Assembly: GCA_963920705.1 (NCBI GenBank)
Contig: OY987226.1
Coordinates: 11,906,501 to 11,970,500 of the forward strand
Direction of reading: 5' to 3'
Source: Odiellus spinosus
Taxonomy: Eukaryota; Arthropoda; Arachnida; Opiliones; Phalangiidae
DNA: 64,000 nucleotides
Shown piece by piece: positions 1 through 12,382 of the stretch. Made by a program: the position numbers and the translations under genes. Positions within the stretch are counted from its first letter, which is position 1; each line of letters opens with the position of its first letter. The notes beneath the pieces are model-generated. The model saw only the letters and a list, made by a program, of their open reading frames with translations, searched no databases and was not told the DNA's origin.

Positions 1-1215
1 TTTTATGATCATAATTTGTAAACCGTTGTAAACCATAAGAATAGTTGTTTTTCTCAGAAAAGGATAGTTATAGCCATCGCGTATGAATATCTAGTCTTCC
101 TTTTAAAAAGAGTGAGGTATATGACGTAAATTTCGTCATTTAGTGAAAACTGTCATTTCAATTTAATTTATTAGTTTTCTTTATTGAAATACTAGAGGTC
201 CGGGATTGAAATTATCCACGAGAAGTATATGATAAATCAAATGTAATCGAAATATTTAACTGATAATTTAACGGATAATCCAAATATTTGTGGATTACGT
301 TGTACAAACCCCTAGCTCTATGACATACGTATGAGAAATATTAGCTGCGTTCATACTATGCATTGGAATCGATTTAAACAGTTTAAAAACGTTTCGCTAG
401 AGTCGTCTGAACGGGAAACCGTCTTTTTTCGAATAGATTTGATTCGATTTCTCGAAACTGCTTCGAGAACCAATTTCGTACCGATTCGGTTTCAACAACC
501 GATAGATGAAAGTATGATAAATCGATTTATAAAGATAATGCGTGAACGCTTGACGCTTAAAACGATTCCTGGCGATTCGAATATCGGTTTGATTTTACCG
601 TTTCAAATCGATTAATAAATGCTAGTGTGACCGTAGCTTATGTTACCTATGCTGATAACTAGTAATGTAGGGATTTCTTTTGACATTGAAAACCATCATT
701 ATTTAATCCCAGAAAACCTTTTATCGATTCTTACAGTGTTTATTTCTATAATAAACTTAGAGACGCTCTCTCATAACGATGGTTGAGGCACTAAATTCAA
801 TATAAATATATAGATATATTCTAACAGCTCTCAAGGTTAGTTTTTCCTTTTCTCTTCTTTGGCGGAGAAGGCAGTGATTCGGCGATCTATCCAATTCGGA
901 AAAAGAAGTTAGAGGCCATGGGGTTCGACATTGAAAAACTTGAAACCTGACGGAGACTCACTTCGTATACACGAGTGGCAAAACCAAAATTAGAAAGTGC
1001 TCGGTCGTTAGAGAATTAAGACAAGAGGTTTTCCGGTCGATCGCTTCCGATTTCAATATCAAATAAAATCAACAAAACAGTTTTGTTTTTTTGTTTTTTT
1101 TTCAAAAGAAGAAAAGTTAATATTTTCAACCTCATTTTATGTATAATCTATATTCTCGAATTCGGAGTGATCTATCAATTTTAAAAGCGTTAACCTTTTT
1201 TGACGTGGACTCAAA
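1..1215. other. Non-coding flank with dispersed repeat fragments
   Basis: No gene is recognised here. An open frame at 331-615 has no recognisable domain, and part of it (CTCGAAACTG near 449-480) recurs at about 2255-2300, so it is best read as repeat. Positions 230-320 resemble the end of the AGAGCTC-ended repeat family described at 10430-10925. A T-rich run lies at 1080-1102. Confidence 0.5.
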
Positions 1216-1486
1216 ATGACCGTTAGGGTCGTGTTAGCGTTTTCTCTGTTACTGTGTCCGATCATAGCGAGTACTTTGGATGCCTATGACGTGGATCCGA
1301 TATCATTGTCCGAAGCGGCCCAAATAATCGAAGAGAGGTTGAAGGAGACTGTTGAATTAATAATTAAAAAACTATTGCCTTCTTTGGTTCGTTCAAGCGG
1401 GGACATTGAATTGTCACCGGAATGTCAAGGCGCAGTTTTTCAAGTAATCGCGGGAATTAAAGATTTGAAGCCATGGGCCATGAATC
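1216..1486 (+). CDS. First coding exon of NRF-6-like (nose resistant to fluoxetine) acyltransferase family protein
   Basis: The exon encodes 90 residues plus one base and ends at a consensus donor (GTAAGT from 1487). It begins with a hydrophobic signal peptide (about residues 1-19, MTVRVVLAFSLLLCPIIAS). An acidic and amphipathic stretch follows, then ELSPECQGAVFQVIAGIKDL and KPWAMN near the end. The spacing of the Cys and the PWA motif is that of the NRF domain, the extracellular N-terminal region of NRF-6 family membrane acyltransferases, where PWAL is normally followed by a DASGK block. That block and the acyltransferase membrane domain would be in later exons, and none was found in this window. 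The start is the only ATG before the signal peptide. NRF proteins are known from C. elegans and insects as gut lipid or drug uptake factors; the function here is inferred from family only. Confidence 0.55.
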
Positions 1487-1764
1487 GTAAGTTAATCTTT
1501 TTAAAGTAAACTTATACTAGTTTAGGGTATGTGGGGATATAGACATTTAAGGGATAGCTAAAAGATCAGATAAGTTTTTTTTTTATTTTGAGCTTCGATA
1601 CCTTACTAATAATTAACTAAATCCCATTTCAACAAATACCTTTTTCAAAGCAAGATATCAATTTTTATCGAAAAATTCAGATTAATCTCCATAACCAATC
1701 ACAACGTTTTGATAATTCGCGCGCTTTAAAAAAATCTCGGTGCACGAGATAGATATAATATTAA

Positions 1765-1903
1765 ATGGACTATATGCGATTTTTGAAGCCTCTCTAAAGT
1801 CGCCTTCTTTCATTGCTAAGCAGACGACGTTTACCATAACAAATTGTACAGTAATCATGAGAAGATGATTTTGAAGGGGGAAATTCTAGATCAGACAGGG
1901 TCT
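1765..1903 (+). mobile_element. Short TTAA-flanked MITE (family 2)
   Basis: This copy is about 139 bp and is flanked by TTAA at 1761-1764 and 1904-1907. It begins with an AGGGACTATCTGCGA-like end and ends in a GATAGGGCCT-like end, both diverged. Its interior (GCAGACGACGTT, then AAATTGTACAGT) matches copies at 53944-54411 and 61775-61928. The TTAA target is typical of piggyBac-type transposition. It has no coding capacity. Confidence 0.65.
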
Positions 1904-2348
1904 TTAATTGGACTAAATAAACTAAACTCTACATCGTGCAAAAAACGTCAGAATTGAAAAATATTTTCTCGCGCGCATGCTCGCCTTTCAATGTATAAAG
2001 CTCAAGCCCTTGGCGCGTAAATTTGTACAGTAGAAGGCAGGGATAAATAAATTTATTTTATTTTGTTGTATTAATTAATGGGCTTGATACACTATGATTT
2101 CACTACTTCGTACACCACGGGATTCTTCTCAAAAAATAGCGCGAGAGGTATCGATAAAAACTACGTAATTGGTTGAATCTTAATTCTTAACGCGGAGTAA
2201 TATTTTTAAGGCCAATTAACTTTTGTTACCTATCACATTTTCCAAATTTTCTTGAATCGATTTCTCGAAACTGGTTCGGGAACCAGTTTGAAAAACAGAT
2301 TCTAGAACTCTTCTCGAACAGTTCTAGTCACGTGTGTCAGAGCCATAA

Positions 2349-2700
2349 AAATAAGAAATTATTATAATTATATATAGTAAATATCAGTTTTCATTTTGAG
2401 CACGTAGGAAACTACAGCGGATGTATCTCTAATAACTATACCGTATATAGAGAAAAGTAGTACCTGAAAACTTATTAAAGTGTTTTTTACTATAATTTAT
2501 ATATCTTGTTTCCAATTGGATAGATATATCTTGTTTCCAATTGGATAGATAGTCACGCCGTCACTCACGCGTAAGAGACCAAGAAAACAAGAAATAAATT
2601 ATAGTAAAAATCAGTTTAAATTTTGAGTACGTAGAAAACATTCGGTGGAGGAATATAAACCTACTAAATCCCGTATAGCGAACCGTATATTGTAGATAAA
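2349..2700. repeat. Local direct duplication
   Basis: A segment reading ATTATA...AGTAAATATCAGTTTTCATTTTGAGCACGTAG (2349-2410) recurs as ATTATAGTAAAAATCAG...TTTGAGTACGTAG (about 2588-2635). Between them TATATCTTGTTTCCAATTGG is doubled at 2500-2545. This is an old local duplication with no coding content. Confidence 0.5.
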
Positions 2701-2933
2701 ACTATATGTGTTATCCTTTTGTAGAAAGTATCTTTTTAAGAATAAGAAACAACTTATTTTTATAAAGCCTTATCACCAAGCTGTTTTCGCAGCGTAAAAC
2801 ATTCCCTCCCGCCCTCAGACTGAAAATTTATATAGTTAATGTGCTCCTTAACCTTACTTAACGTAAATTTAACTCTAACCTACTACTATTAACAATGCAA
2901 ACCTATCTTACTAGATGAATAACAAAATATTGT

Positions 2934-3078
2934 GTTCATAAGCGCCCTCTAACTGCAAACAGTGGCAAAAGTAGGAACTAACAACACGGTGTTCGCATCT
3001 GTTTTTTCTTTATCAAGCACGATGAACCGTTAGTTACCACTTTTGTCACTGTTTTGCAGTTAGAGAGCGCTTTTGAAC
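2934..3078. mobile_element. Palindromic foldback MITE, about 145 bp
   Basis: The two ends are inverted repeats of about 50 bp with few mismatches. The left end is GTTCATAAGCGCCCTCTAAC, continuing into CTGCAAACAGTGGC. The right end is the complement of GTTCAAAAGCGCTCTCTAAC. The spacer is about 45 bp. No transposase is present. The superfamily is not assigned because no clear target duplication was seen. Confidence 0.65.
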
Positions 3079-4914
3079 GCCAGGTTTGGTTTAAGATGAG
3101 TGTCCATTGTTTAATAGTAATTACTCTAACTATGAACAAGGTTTTATTAGCGGTTGTATAGTGATACAACTTGAATACCAGAGAGTTGTTTAAAAATCTT
3201 GACCGAAAATTATTTTACTCTCCGCTTTTGCCATAAGTGAAAATTATTCATAAAAGTATCCGGGTTGTAGAAAAAATTAATTGCATGTTTCTTACACTGA
3301 CGTACGTCATAAGGGTTAAGTTTATTAAAAAAAAAACCTATTTGATTGACGTTTACAGGAAAATTCTTGTAAATAATTTTGACAGTATATATAATGGAAT
3401 ATAACCATTTTTTTTTTTTTTTTTTTTTTAATTAAAGTAAATCATTCATCAACCTATGATACCCTATAAATCTATGGAAGAAAAGGGTTTTGCCTTACTT
3501 TGTATTTACTGAAATTTGAAAATTACTTGACTATTTAGGGACTGGGCGTTATAGGCGAAATATTTGAGACCGCCCATTTAAAATTCCAAGGACATATCAA
3601 ATGAGAGATATCAAATGATCTTTCAAATTAACATTTAAATTTAATGACAGATCTTAATTAAAATTCAGGTTTTTGGTTTCCTTGATATTAAAAATTCATG
3701 TTTTTCGCTTAGAAAGATTTTAAAATTCACGTTTTTGGCTTACAAAGATATTAAAATATTAACGTATTGAATTTAGTTTTTAAAAGCAATATTATTAATT
3801 TGAATATTATTGTCACTTGTGATAAATTCATAGCGTGGAATGAAGGTTACCTTTGATATATCGACCACATGATGTTAATTCATTTAAAAATAGTTTAATT
3901 CACGAAACTAATCTTACTCAACTTAAAAACGCTTACAAAAGTCTGAATCATATTAAGCATAAATTAAATTCAAAATTTAATTTAAAGCGACTATAATATA
4001 GTCGTGTCTAAGGGGAGTTTGCCTGGGCTGAGTTTTCCCCAATGAAGTTTAACATTATGTATCAATTCGCTTCAACTTTTTCTTCTTTTGATAACGTCGC
4101 GTATAAGCTTTAGCGTTCCTTAACGACAGACAGACGTAAATTGATAAATTTATATTTTTATAATTATATTGATAATCGTCGAAAATATTTTTATATTCCC
4201 TAATTAAAGCAATTAAAGTTACTGTCATTTATTGATAATTATTTTTTATGGACTAATAGGACTAATAGGTCTAATATTGGTATAAATTCTCCCTAGTTAT
4301 TCACTCGATGATAAATATATATATATAAAATTAAATGCTGGATATATTAAGTAACTAATATTTTAGTTTTTGCCTTTGGCCTTCAAAATAATATCATAAA
4401 ACCAAAACAATGTCCTAAATACTAATCACCATTGAGTTAAGTAATCCCGACTGGAAATTCACAATATACTTATCTATCGTAATAGTGCAAGCTTATAATT
4501 TAAGCTTTTCAAAATTGTAAAATTGCGTAAAATGGGTTTTACAAAATTATTATCCCATATGCACCCTTAATAAAACTCGGTATCCTTAGTTTCAAAACTA
4601 CGTATCTTCCATACTTCGAACTAGGTTTAGATACGTTAATTTGGAACGAAAATGATATTAACGAAATAAATCAACACGAAATGTAAAAGAAAGAAAAGAA
4701 ATACATGCAAGATATCATTATTTAGAGCCCTTTAGCTACCGATACTTAAAAAAAATTAATAAAAAATATATTTCTGGGTCATTTTCCTCATCGCCCAGCT
4801 TCGCAATAGGGCAAGGTCACTTTCTAACGCAACCCCCCACCCCTCACAAAACGACAATTTATTTGAAAATTAACTTTAAAGGGTTATTGACTCGATTTTT
4901 TCCTTAAATTTTGG

Positions 4915-5220
4915 AAAATCTTTGTGGAAAAACCTGGAAATTTCCGGGAAATATTTGTGGAAAAACCTAGAAATTTCAGAGAAATATTTGTGGAAAAACC
5001 TGGAAATTTCAAGGAAATATCTGTGGAAGAACCTGAAATTTCAAGGAAATATCTGTGGAAAACCTTCAAATTTCAGGGAAATATTTGTGGAAAAACCTGG
5101 AAATTTCTATGATATATTTGTGGGAAAAAACCTAGAAATTTCGGGGAAATATTTGTGTAAAAAAACCTGGAAATTTCGGGTAAATATTTTTGAAGAAAAA
5201 CCTGGAAATTTCAGGGAGAT
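4915..5220. repeat. Minisatellite, about 33-bp unit, about 9 copies
   Basis: Tandem units of the form TTTGTGGAAAAACCTGGAAA followed by TTTCAGGGAAATA repeat about nine times with drift and small length changes. Because the period is close to a multiple of three, both strands show open frames; these are artefacts of the repeat. Confidence 0.85.
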
Positions 5221-5566
5221 CGGTTTTGAAAGGGCAATTATATAGGATATGAGCTATATATCGAACAGCTCTTGAATTTTTGAATCTGCACACAAAATTA
5301 TGAATATAATAATAATATTTAATGAAATGGTTATGATTCATTTAAATTCGGAAGTTGGGTTAGGTTTGAATTTCCGCGGAGCAATCATATTATTTCAGCC
5401 GTCGACAGCGATATAGTGATTAAAATTCATAAAACGGTCTCGATCCATATCGTCTTGATCAGTAAAAAGTATTTGTATCGATACAAACGAGAAAATTCCA
5501 TTTTAATATTTTTTCTTCTGAAAAACATTCAGGAAAAAGTGGTTTTTGCTTAAAAGATCTATAATC

Positions 5567-5766
5567 NNNNNNNNNNNNNNNNNNNNNNNNNNNNNNNNNN
5601 NNNNNNNNNNNNNNNNNNNNNNNNNNNNNNNNNNNNNNNNNNNNNNNNNNNNNNNNNNNNNNNNNNNNNNNNNNNNNNNNNNNNNNNNNNNNNNNNNNNN
5701 NNNNNNNNNNNNNNNNNNNNNNNNNNNNNNNNNNNNNNNNNNNNNNNNNNNNNNNNNNNNNNNNNN
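5567..5766. other. Assembly gap (200 N)
   Basis: Exactly 200 undetermined bases, a conventional placeholder length, so the true distance across the gap is unknown. Any open frame crossing it is meaningless. Confidence 0.98.
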
Positions 5767-6014
5767 TTTGACTTATATTTCTTTTATTTCACACACGAAT
5801 TCTAAGAAATGTGAATTTTCCCAACGTCCAATTTACCCGTTCTTCGGGGCTAGATCGACTCTGACCACTACCCCGAGATTTCTTTAATCCCTAACGAGCA
5901 CTAGTTTCAAGGCATGCACTTGACGAAGAAAAAAATTACAAAAATGTTTGATGTAGGCTACTCAATTCAAATGTATAAAATCCCATTTGATAATGTTTGA
6001 GTAGTTCCCATTGG

Positions 6015-6170
6015 CTTTTGCGCAGTTTTCCATTTCCGCAGATTTCATTTAGGCTAGGTTAGTGGCAACCAATAAATGAATGGTAAACTGCGCAAACGGT
6101 AAATTGCGAAAAAAAAACAAAAAAAACTGGGCAAAAGAAAATGTGTAAAATGGGAAACTGCGCGTGTGAA
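6015..6170. repeat. Foldback with GCGCAGTTTTCCATTT ends
   Basis: GCGCAGTTTTCCATTT (about 6020) and its complement AAATGGGAAACTGCGC (about 6147) flank a region with two more copies of the AAACTGCGCAAA/AAATTGCG motif. It looks like a small degraded foldback element. Confidence 0.45.
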
Positions 6171-6847
6171 CCCAAATCTTTCATTTCCGGGCTAGCGAAT
6201 TTTTACTACCGAAGATACCAGGAATTCATAAATAAATATAGAAGGAATATTGTACCTCTCAAAACTTTATGGATCTCTTTAATTGGCGTTGCTAACATGA
6301 GTGACAAAAAGTGTATATTAGGTTGCCCTGGTTACGACCCAGTTTCGCCTAAGGAAAATAAGACAAACCTCGTTCTTTCCAATCCCTCAAATAGAAGGGG
6401 GTTCGTGAACTCGCTAAAACTAGACAAATATTCCGAATAACGTGGGGTGAGGATGAATCAAAGCAATAAAAGAAAGGCTCTCTATAATTAACAAGATAAA
6501 TTCTTCCTTTTCAGTTTCCCTTGAAGAGAACATCAATCTCGCTCCTATAATGCTTTCAGGGTAATCACAGTTTGTCCGCGAATACGGATTTAAGAAGCGG
6601 AGAAAGCGAGAGTGCATGGAGTGCGCTTATTATTATTGCATCGAGCGAGACAGAGCTGGTGCACCCTCGCTGATAACGGTGTACCCTGCATGACGGCGAC
6701 GCGCGCCCAATCTAATAAGAAACAAATTTCTACCCCCTTTGCTTACCCAACTGTGTAATAGCCGTAATGAGTGGAGGTTTACGGCGGAGAAGGTGTTGGA
6801 AAAATGAAGTTAAGGATTCGACGAGAATAAACTCGGACGATCTTTAA

Positions 6848-7308
6848 GGGAGAATGCAACCTAACAACAATAAGTCTCTTCAGACGTGACGTAATTAGCC
6901 GGTTTAATCAGATTTAAATGAGGTTTTCGTAGCCTTCTCAGTTCTATAAACCTCGGTTAAATCAGATTAAACCGGGCTAATTACTCCTCGTCTGAAGAGG
7001 GTTTTATTGTTTTAATAGGCCTAATCCACCAATAAAAAAATTACAAACAAATATTAAACTAGAAATAAATTTAAAACTTACCATAAAATAGGCTTAGCTG
7101 GATTCATGGAGATCCTGAACTGCCAATATAATGACTAGCGACCAATGACATTGATCGGTGCCTTTATATGGTGAATGCAGAATCTCCATAAATTCCGTTT
7201 AAGTCCGGGTAAGTTTTAAATTTATATTTTTTCACTAGTGGATTAGGCCTACTTAAACAATAAGGCATCGATAAATAAAAACACTTGTTGTTAGGTTGCA
7301 TTCTCCCT
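6848..7308 (+). mobile_element. TTAA-flanked MITE (family 1) with a nested foldback
   Basis: This copy is flanked by TTAA at 6844-6847 and 7309-7312. The ends are AGGGAGAATGCAACCT (first base ambiguous with the target) and its complement AGGTTGCATTCTCCCT. The inverted repeats extend about 150 bp inward, through GGCCTAATCCACCA and AAACTAGAAATAAATTTAAA. Positions 6876-6999 are a separate palindrome (CTCTTCAGACG to CGTCTGAAGAG) interrupting the left inverted repeat, so one element inserted into another. It has no coding capacity. Confidence 0.8.
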
Positions 7309-8528
7309 TTAATGATATCCGATTGTTTTTGACAAAACGAATCAATACAATTCATTAAATTAAAGGGGAATCTTAATCTGACGAAATGACTGGGGCGAAC
7401 TTTCAAATATTAATAAAGATGAAAGCCTAAAACTGAAATTGAAAATGACACCGATTTTAAATAAATACATTGAAGCATTTTCAATCGTAGAAAGGAGCGA
7501 CTTTTAATAAAAAAAAAAAACGTGTTTTTTCTTTAGAATTTAAATCTCTTTTAAGCCTGAAAATATTGATATAATTCATCTTTAGAAGCCGGTATAAAAG
7601 GTAAGCTAAAAGGGGGTCGTTTTCGCTCCGCAGACTCCCTAATGGTTCCAACTTTTCAAGAATCTTTCTTTCATTGCTTTTCATTCTCGCAAACCCGTTT
7701 CTATTAAGATATTATACTTTTAAAAGGATTTTCGAGATTAAATAATTTGCTCAATTACATCGGCACATATTTCTTAGATTTCAATGAGAAAAGTATCCGA
7801 ATTTTTTATGAACTAATTTATTTGATGCACTCTCTATCTCGAAGATAAAAAACCATAACTTAACCAAGTCCATTTTTTAAGAGAGTAAACGTGAAAATAA
7901 AATGGGGTAGGATGAAGGATTGGTTGAGACCACAAGCGGCTATATTCAAATAATTCAAAGGTAGTTGTGAAAGACTACTTTTTTTCCAATGAAGTTTAAC
8001 ATTATGTATCAATCCGTATCAGCTTTCCCTTCATTGAGCTAATACCTCTCGTTTCACTCCCCATTTTCCATCGTAATAAAGTCAAGCTAATACAAATTTT
8101 TGATCAGGAAAAAATTAAAGTAAGGATGTCACCATTTTTATTTCCAAAGACTGGAAAATATTTTTGGATTTTTATACCTTTTTTTTTTTTTTTTTTTTTT
8201 TTTCAATGTTTAACAGTCGATTTAAGTTAAAGAATATTAGTTTCGTGAATTAAATTATCTTTAAGTGAAGGAAAGCATCGTTTGTAACTACAGAGTCTGT
8301 GGTCGCTATCAAATGTAATTTTGTAAAGTACCGAATCAAAGTGGAACTTTAGTAATTATAATATATGACGTACATGATTACAATACAAAACTAATTAATA
8401 AATCGTCCGTCATTTGTTATAATTTTTAAAACCCTTAATTTTTGACTGGTAATATATTTATTCGTATTTTAAAGATTTTTCCGAAAAGTTATGAAAATTA
8501 CGTGATAGTCTCACTTTAACATTCTTAA

Positions 8529-8675
8529 AGGGACAATGCAACCAAACAAAAAGTGCTTTTTTTTTTCGATTCCTTATTGTTTAAATAGGCCTAATCCACT
8601 AGTGAAAAAATTGACGAACAAATATCAAACTAGAAATAAATTTAAAACTTAGCCGGAAAATAGGCTAGCCCTAGT
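8529..8675 (+). mobile_element. Family 1 MITE, left end only
   Basis: TTAA at 8525-8528 is followed by AGGGACAATGCAACC and the family 1 left inverted repeat up to CGGAAAATAGGCTAG. The matching right end was not found nearby, so this is a partial copy or one interrupted by the foldback that follows. Confidence 0.65.
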
Positions 8676-8678
8676 GTC

Positions 8679-9270
8679 TTAACTTGGTAATGAGGTATAT
8701 AACAAGGAGTGGCATCTAACTTGGGAAACACGCGTTAAAATATACGTAAAACTCCCAAAATTCGCAAAAGGAACCACTTCCGCACCTGGAATCTAGAAAT
8801 AAGAATCCCCAATGGATTCTTTGTCCGAATTTATTGATGCAAAGGACGAATTAGCGCGCACCAGATTTGAATTTGCGAAGTTATGCGCGATTTAAAAATT
8901 TAGCATTGCTTAACGATAACTTCCATCTATCCCTCGGTAAATTTGGTCAAGGAATCCATTGGTGACACTAGTTTCTCGATTCGAGTTGTGAAAGTGGTTC
9001 ATTTCACGATTTTTGGGAGTTTACCATACATTATTTCGCACTGTGCCAAAGCAAGAGATCCCGTACAGGTAATTTGAAATTTACCTTACGCAATGAATTC
9101 TAAACTAATTTCAGATTTTGAGATGCGCATTTTGTAGCGGTGAACCTGGACTTTCCGTATAAGTATGTTACTTAAACGCGGGATTTTGCTTAAGTCCGTA
9201 CAACCTGATTTCCTAAAGCTATGAATTTTTAAAGAAAAGTGTACCAAGTTAGATGCTTACCAAGTTAGGA
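8679..9270. repeat. Large foldback-like segment
   Basis: CTTAACTTGGTAA (about 8679) pairs with TTACCAAGTTAGG (about 9258). GCATCTAACTTGG (about 8711) pairs with CCAAGTTAGATGC (about 9245). ACTCCCAAAA (about 8751) pairs with TTTTGGGAGT (about 9012). The nested order of the pairs suggests a degenerate foldback of about 590 bp inserted in, or next to, the family 1 fragment. Confidence 0.4.
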
Positions 9271-9511
9271 TGTCCTACCATAAGTCAAATTTAAGAATTT
9301 CGATTCGATGGATTAATGCTACGACTGTTAATAGATAAAGCTGAACAGAAAACCTATTAGCGTCCTGGCAAAAGTAGGTGTCCATTGTTAATAATAATAA
9401 ATTAATGAATGAAAGTTTGTATATCGAAATATATGTCCTACATAGCCAGAAAAAAATCATTGAGGTAATGCAAAACGAGGATTTATGTTTTGTCTCCCAC
9501 CAGTGGCTACG

Positions 9512-9655
9512 AGCCTGTTTTGTGGCAAGTTTTTGGTTAGGTTTTCGGCAGGTTGTGTAGGACGTTTTGTGACGGATTCTTTGGTGGGTTTTGTTGCAAA
9601 TTTTGTAGCAAGTTGGGTGTCAGATTGTAAGGCAAGTTGTGTGGCAGGTTGAGAA
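9512..9655. repeat. Degenerate GTTTTGTGGCAAG-type tandem repeat
   Basis: Irregular units related to GTTTTGTGGCAAG, GTTGTGTAGGACG and GTTGTGTGGCAGG follow one another for about 140 bp. No gene was seen. Confidence 0.45.
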
Positions 9656-10429
9656 CGTAATTAACGGTACTTTTCATACGAAAGTTAAGACCACCGAGAT
9701 TAATTTTTTTACGAAAAAGACCGCGCGAAGGCGACCTTATCACGGGCCAAAACGCGCGAGAATCAACGTAGGTATGTTGGGGCATTCATATTTTAAAAAT
9801 ATCGTAAATGGCGAACGTGAAATATTTATTTTATTTCCGAAAATGATACTCGCTTTCAATTTGGAGTTCATGACGTATCCTTGACAGCCTCACTTTAATA
9901 TTTATACGAATTATACTTTCCTAAATCCTAAAACTAAGAACTTTACATAATCTTATATACTTAATACGTATACATATTTTAGTATACGAGTTAAAAGATG
10001 GGAGTCTGCAATTTTTCAGTTCGAAAATTTTCCAACACGTTTCTCCTCCTACTGGCGGTTGCGGGGAGGGGAAAAATATAATCAAAATTTTTCGGGATGG
10101 CTAGAAGCGAGTGAGAGACGGACGGGGATTAATTTTATCCATAGATAAGGAGAAGACGGGCCTGAGAAAGCCGAGCCGAGACTCTATGCCCAAAACTACC
10201 AGAAACGAGCTTCTTCTAATCTAAAGTCTAGTATACCTTTTTAAGAAGAAGAAAAAAATTAGAAAGAGGCGGTAGGGAGATAGGGAAAGTAAGAAAAAAA
10301 TAGGCGGACAGACGGTAGCGAGAGTATTACGGAATGTCCATGTTAAAAGGACAGGTAAATGCGCCTAGACTTACGGGGCTTAAAGGGCCAGTCTCGCTTA
10401 AGATTGCGATTTTACTAATCAGGTATAGA

Positions 10430-10925
10430 CCAACGTGAATATCACTCAGATATACGCGGTCGCAAAAAAATATCCATTTCTTATTCGAGTTAACGTATCA
10501 GAATGAAAGGCAAAGTTTTTATTCGTATTCATTGTTATAGGAAATTGATACGGTGTACGAGTAATTCATTCGCCGAGAAGAAAACTTGAAACTCAAGTTT
10601 TTTCGCGGATTTTAGCCAAAATTGAGATCTCGAAGCTAGAATGTAGTCGATTCCTTTCAATTTAGATTAAAATCTAAGTATTATATTTCATTATACACGG
10701 ATTTCGAGAAACGTTGTATTTTTATCCGTTTGAATAAACGCGTAATTTGTTTATTAATCAAGCTTAAATTTTTTATCTCCGGATAATTCGTATTCATTTG
10801 ATACGCGTCTGTTTACATAATTTGTGGTTTTATATTAACGAACAATTTATCCGTAATTAAAATTTATTAAAAAAGTCTAGGTATCAATGGATATCCGAAA
10901 TTATTCATTATCCGATTCCGAGCTC
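10430..10925. repeat. AGAGCTC-ended dispersed repeat, copy 1
   Basis: This copy ends in GATTCCGAGCTCTAATC. It contains TATCTCCGGATAATTCGTAT and TTCAATTTAGATTAAAAT, both of which occur inverted in the copy at 18760-19285. It is rich in ATCCG/CGGAT motifs. There is no coding capacity and no superfamily call. Confidence 0.45.
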
Positions 10926-11082
10926 TAATCAGGCAGATCTCAATGTAAGAGCTTAGAATTAAAATAGAACAAAAATAATGCAGTTAGGCCTATAATATTT
11001 TAAATCTCACCAAACCGTCGATGAAACAGCGTCGGAATTGGCAAGCCTAAGAATATTTAAATAATAATAAAAGTAGGGTTAA

Positions 11083-11400
11083 AGAGAGAATACAACCTAA
11101 CAACAAGTGTTCTTTTTACCTATTCCATGCCGTTTAAAATAGGCCTAATACACCAGTAAAAAATAAATAAATTGCAAACAAATATTAAACTATAGAGATA
11201 TCGCCTTAACGATGGGACCCTTGCTCATTGGTGGATGACCCTTCAATACTAAGAAATTCAGGATCTCCATTAATCCAACTAAGCCTAATTTTAAGTGTAA
11301 ATTTTAAATTTATTTCTAGTTTAATATTTGTTTGCATTTTTTTTTACTGCAGGATTAGAAATTGATAAAACACCATTTGTTTTTAAGTTGCATTCTCCCT
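11083..11400 (+). mobile_element. TTAA-flanked MITE (family 1), 318 bp
   Basis: TTAA is present at 11079-11082 and 11401-11404. The left end is AGAGAGAATACAACCT and the right end is AAGTTGCATTCTCCCT. The subterminal block AAACTATAGAGA matches poorly, while the right side (TTTAAATTTATTTCTAGTTT) matches the family well. It is a diverged copy with no coding capacity. Confidence 0.75.
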
Positions 11401-12382
11401 TTAAAGGATAGATGAAGTGGAAAATCATTTTTTTTATATTTCGGTGGTTGAAAGGCTTTCAGTGATTTTGGTAGTGTTTCTCTAAGAGTGTTCTTTGTCC
11501 AGCTATCTACACTTAAACCATCTTGCCTATTATTGGTAAAGAGATACCCATAAGGAATTTTATCTAAGGAATCGTTTAAGAGCAATACTTTATCATAGTA
11601 GCAATAAAGTAAATTTTTAATCCAGCAGCAATAGCCAATTATTAATTAATTTTTACCAATTAGTAAAAATTACACAAACTTCGAAAACTTGAATTTACAC
11701 GAGACTATTCCTTGAACTCTACAAAAACTGAATGAAGATTAAGGAATGGATATCTTATCTCCCTATTGGTAAGTCTCAGTGCTTCATCCGATCCTGGCAT
11801 AACATCATTCTATTCGCTATTGTTTAGTGAACGCGATATAAGAGAGGGGTTTAAGGGGGAATACCTTAAAGACAAACGAGTCTATCCCTTATTCCTTACA
11901 AAAGAAGCTTCAGGTAAGGATAGATCTTTTTTTATATAGGTATATATAGTTATTTGAAAGAAAAGAGGGCCAAATGAAAAAGTTCTTTCGCGTCTCATTC
12001 TATATCTTTCTCGTCTCTCTCTCGCTATATATCTCGCCCATTCGGTAGCACTAGCTATCCATCCATTATAAACTTGACAAGGAGTAAGTGAAAATTGCCC
12101 GAGGATATCACGACTGTTTTATAGCTCGAGCCTTGAAAAATACTCATTTTCTTTTTTTTTTTTAGGTTCCCCACTCGCTGGCGATCAAGCTATAGGTAAG
12201 GTAAGTCAATGCAAGCCCGAATACAACTAAAACGGAAACTATGGAATTTAAATTAATTTTATCAAGAAGTATAATAGGGTTCGTGACCACAACAAAAACA
12301 TTAGAGGAAAAATTATAAGAAATTTTCCATCGATTTATAGGAAATTATTGGGAATATTACTTGTAAAAATATAGGTTAATTA

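Noticed and set aside
331-615. 94-codon open frame
   Set aside because: No domain is present and part of it recurs at 2255-2300, so it is likely repeat.
4915-5220. CRISPR-like array
   Set aside because: Units are contiguous with no unique spacers, and the genome is eukaryotic; this is a minisatellite. The same holds for the 24-, 21- and 35-bp arrays.
5546-5887. Open frame across the N run
   Set aside because: It crosses 200 undetermined bases and has no meaning.
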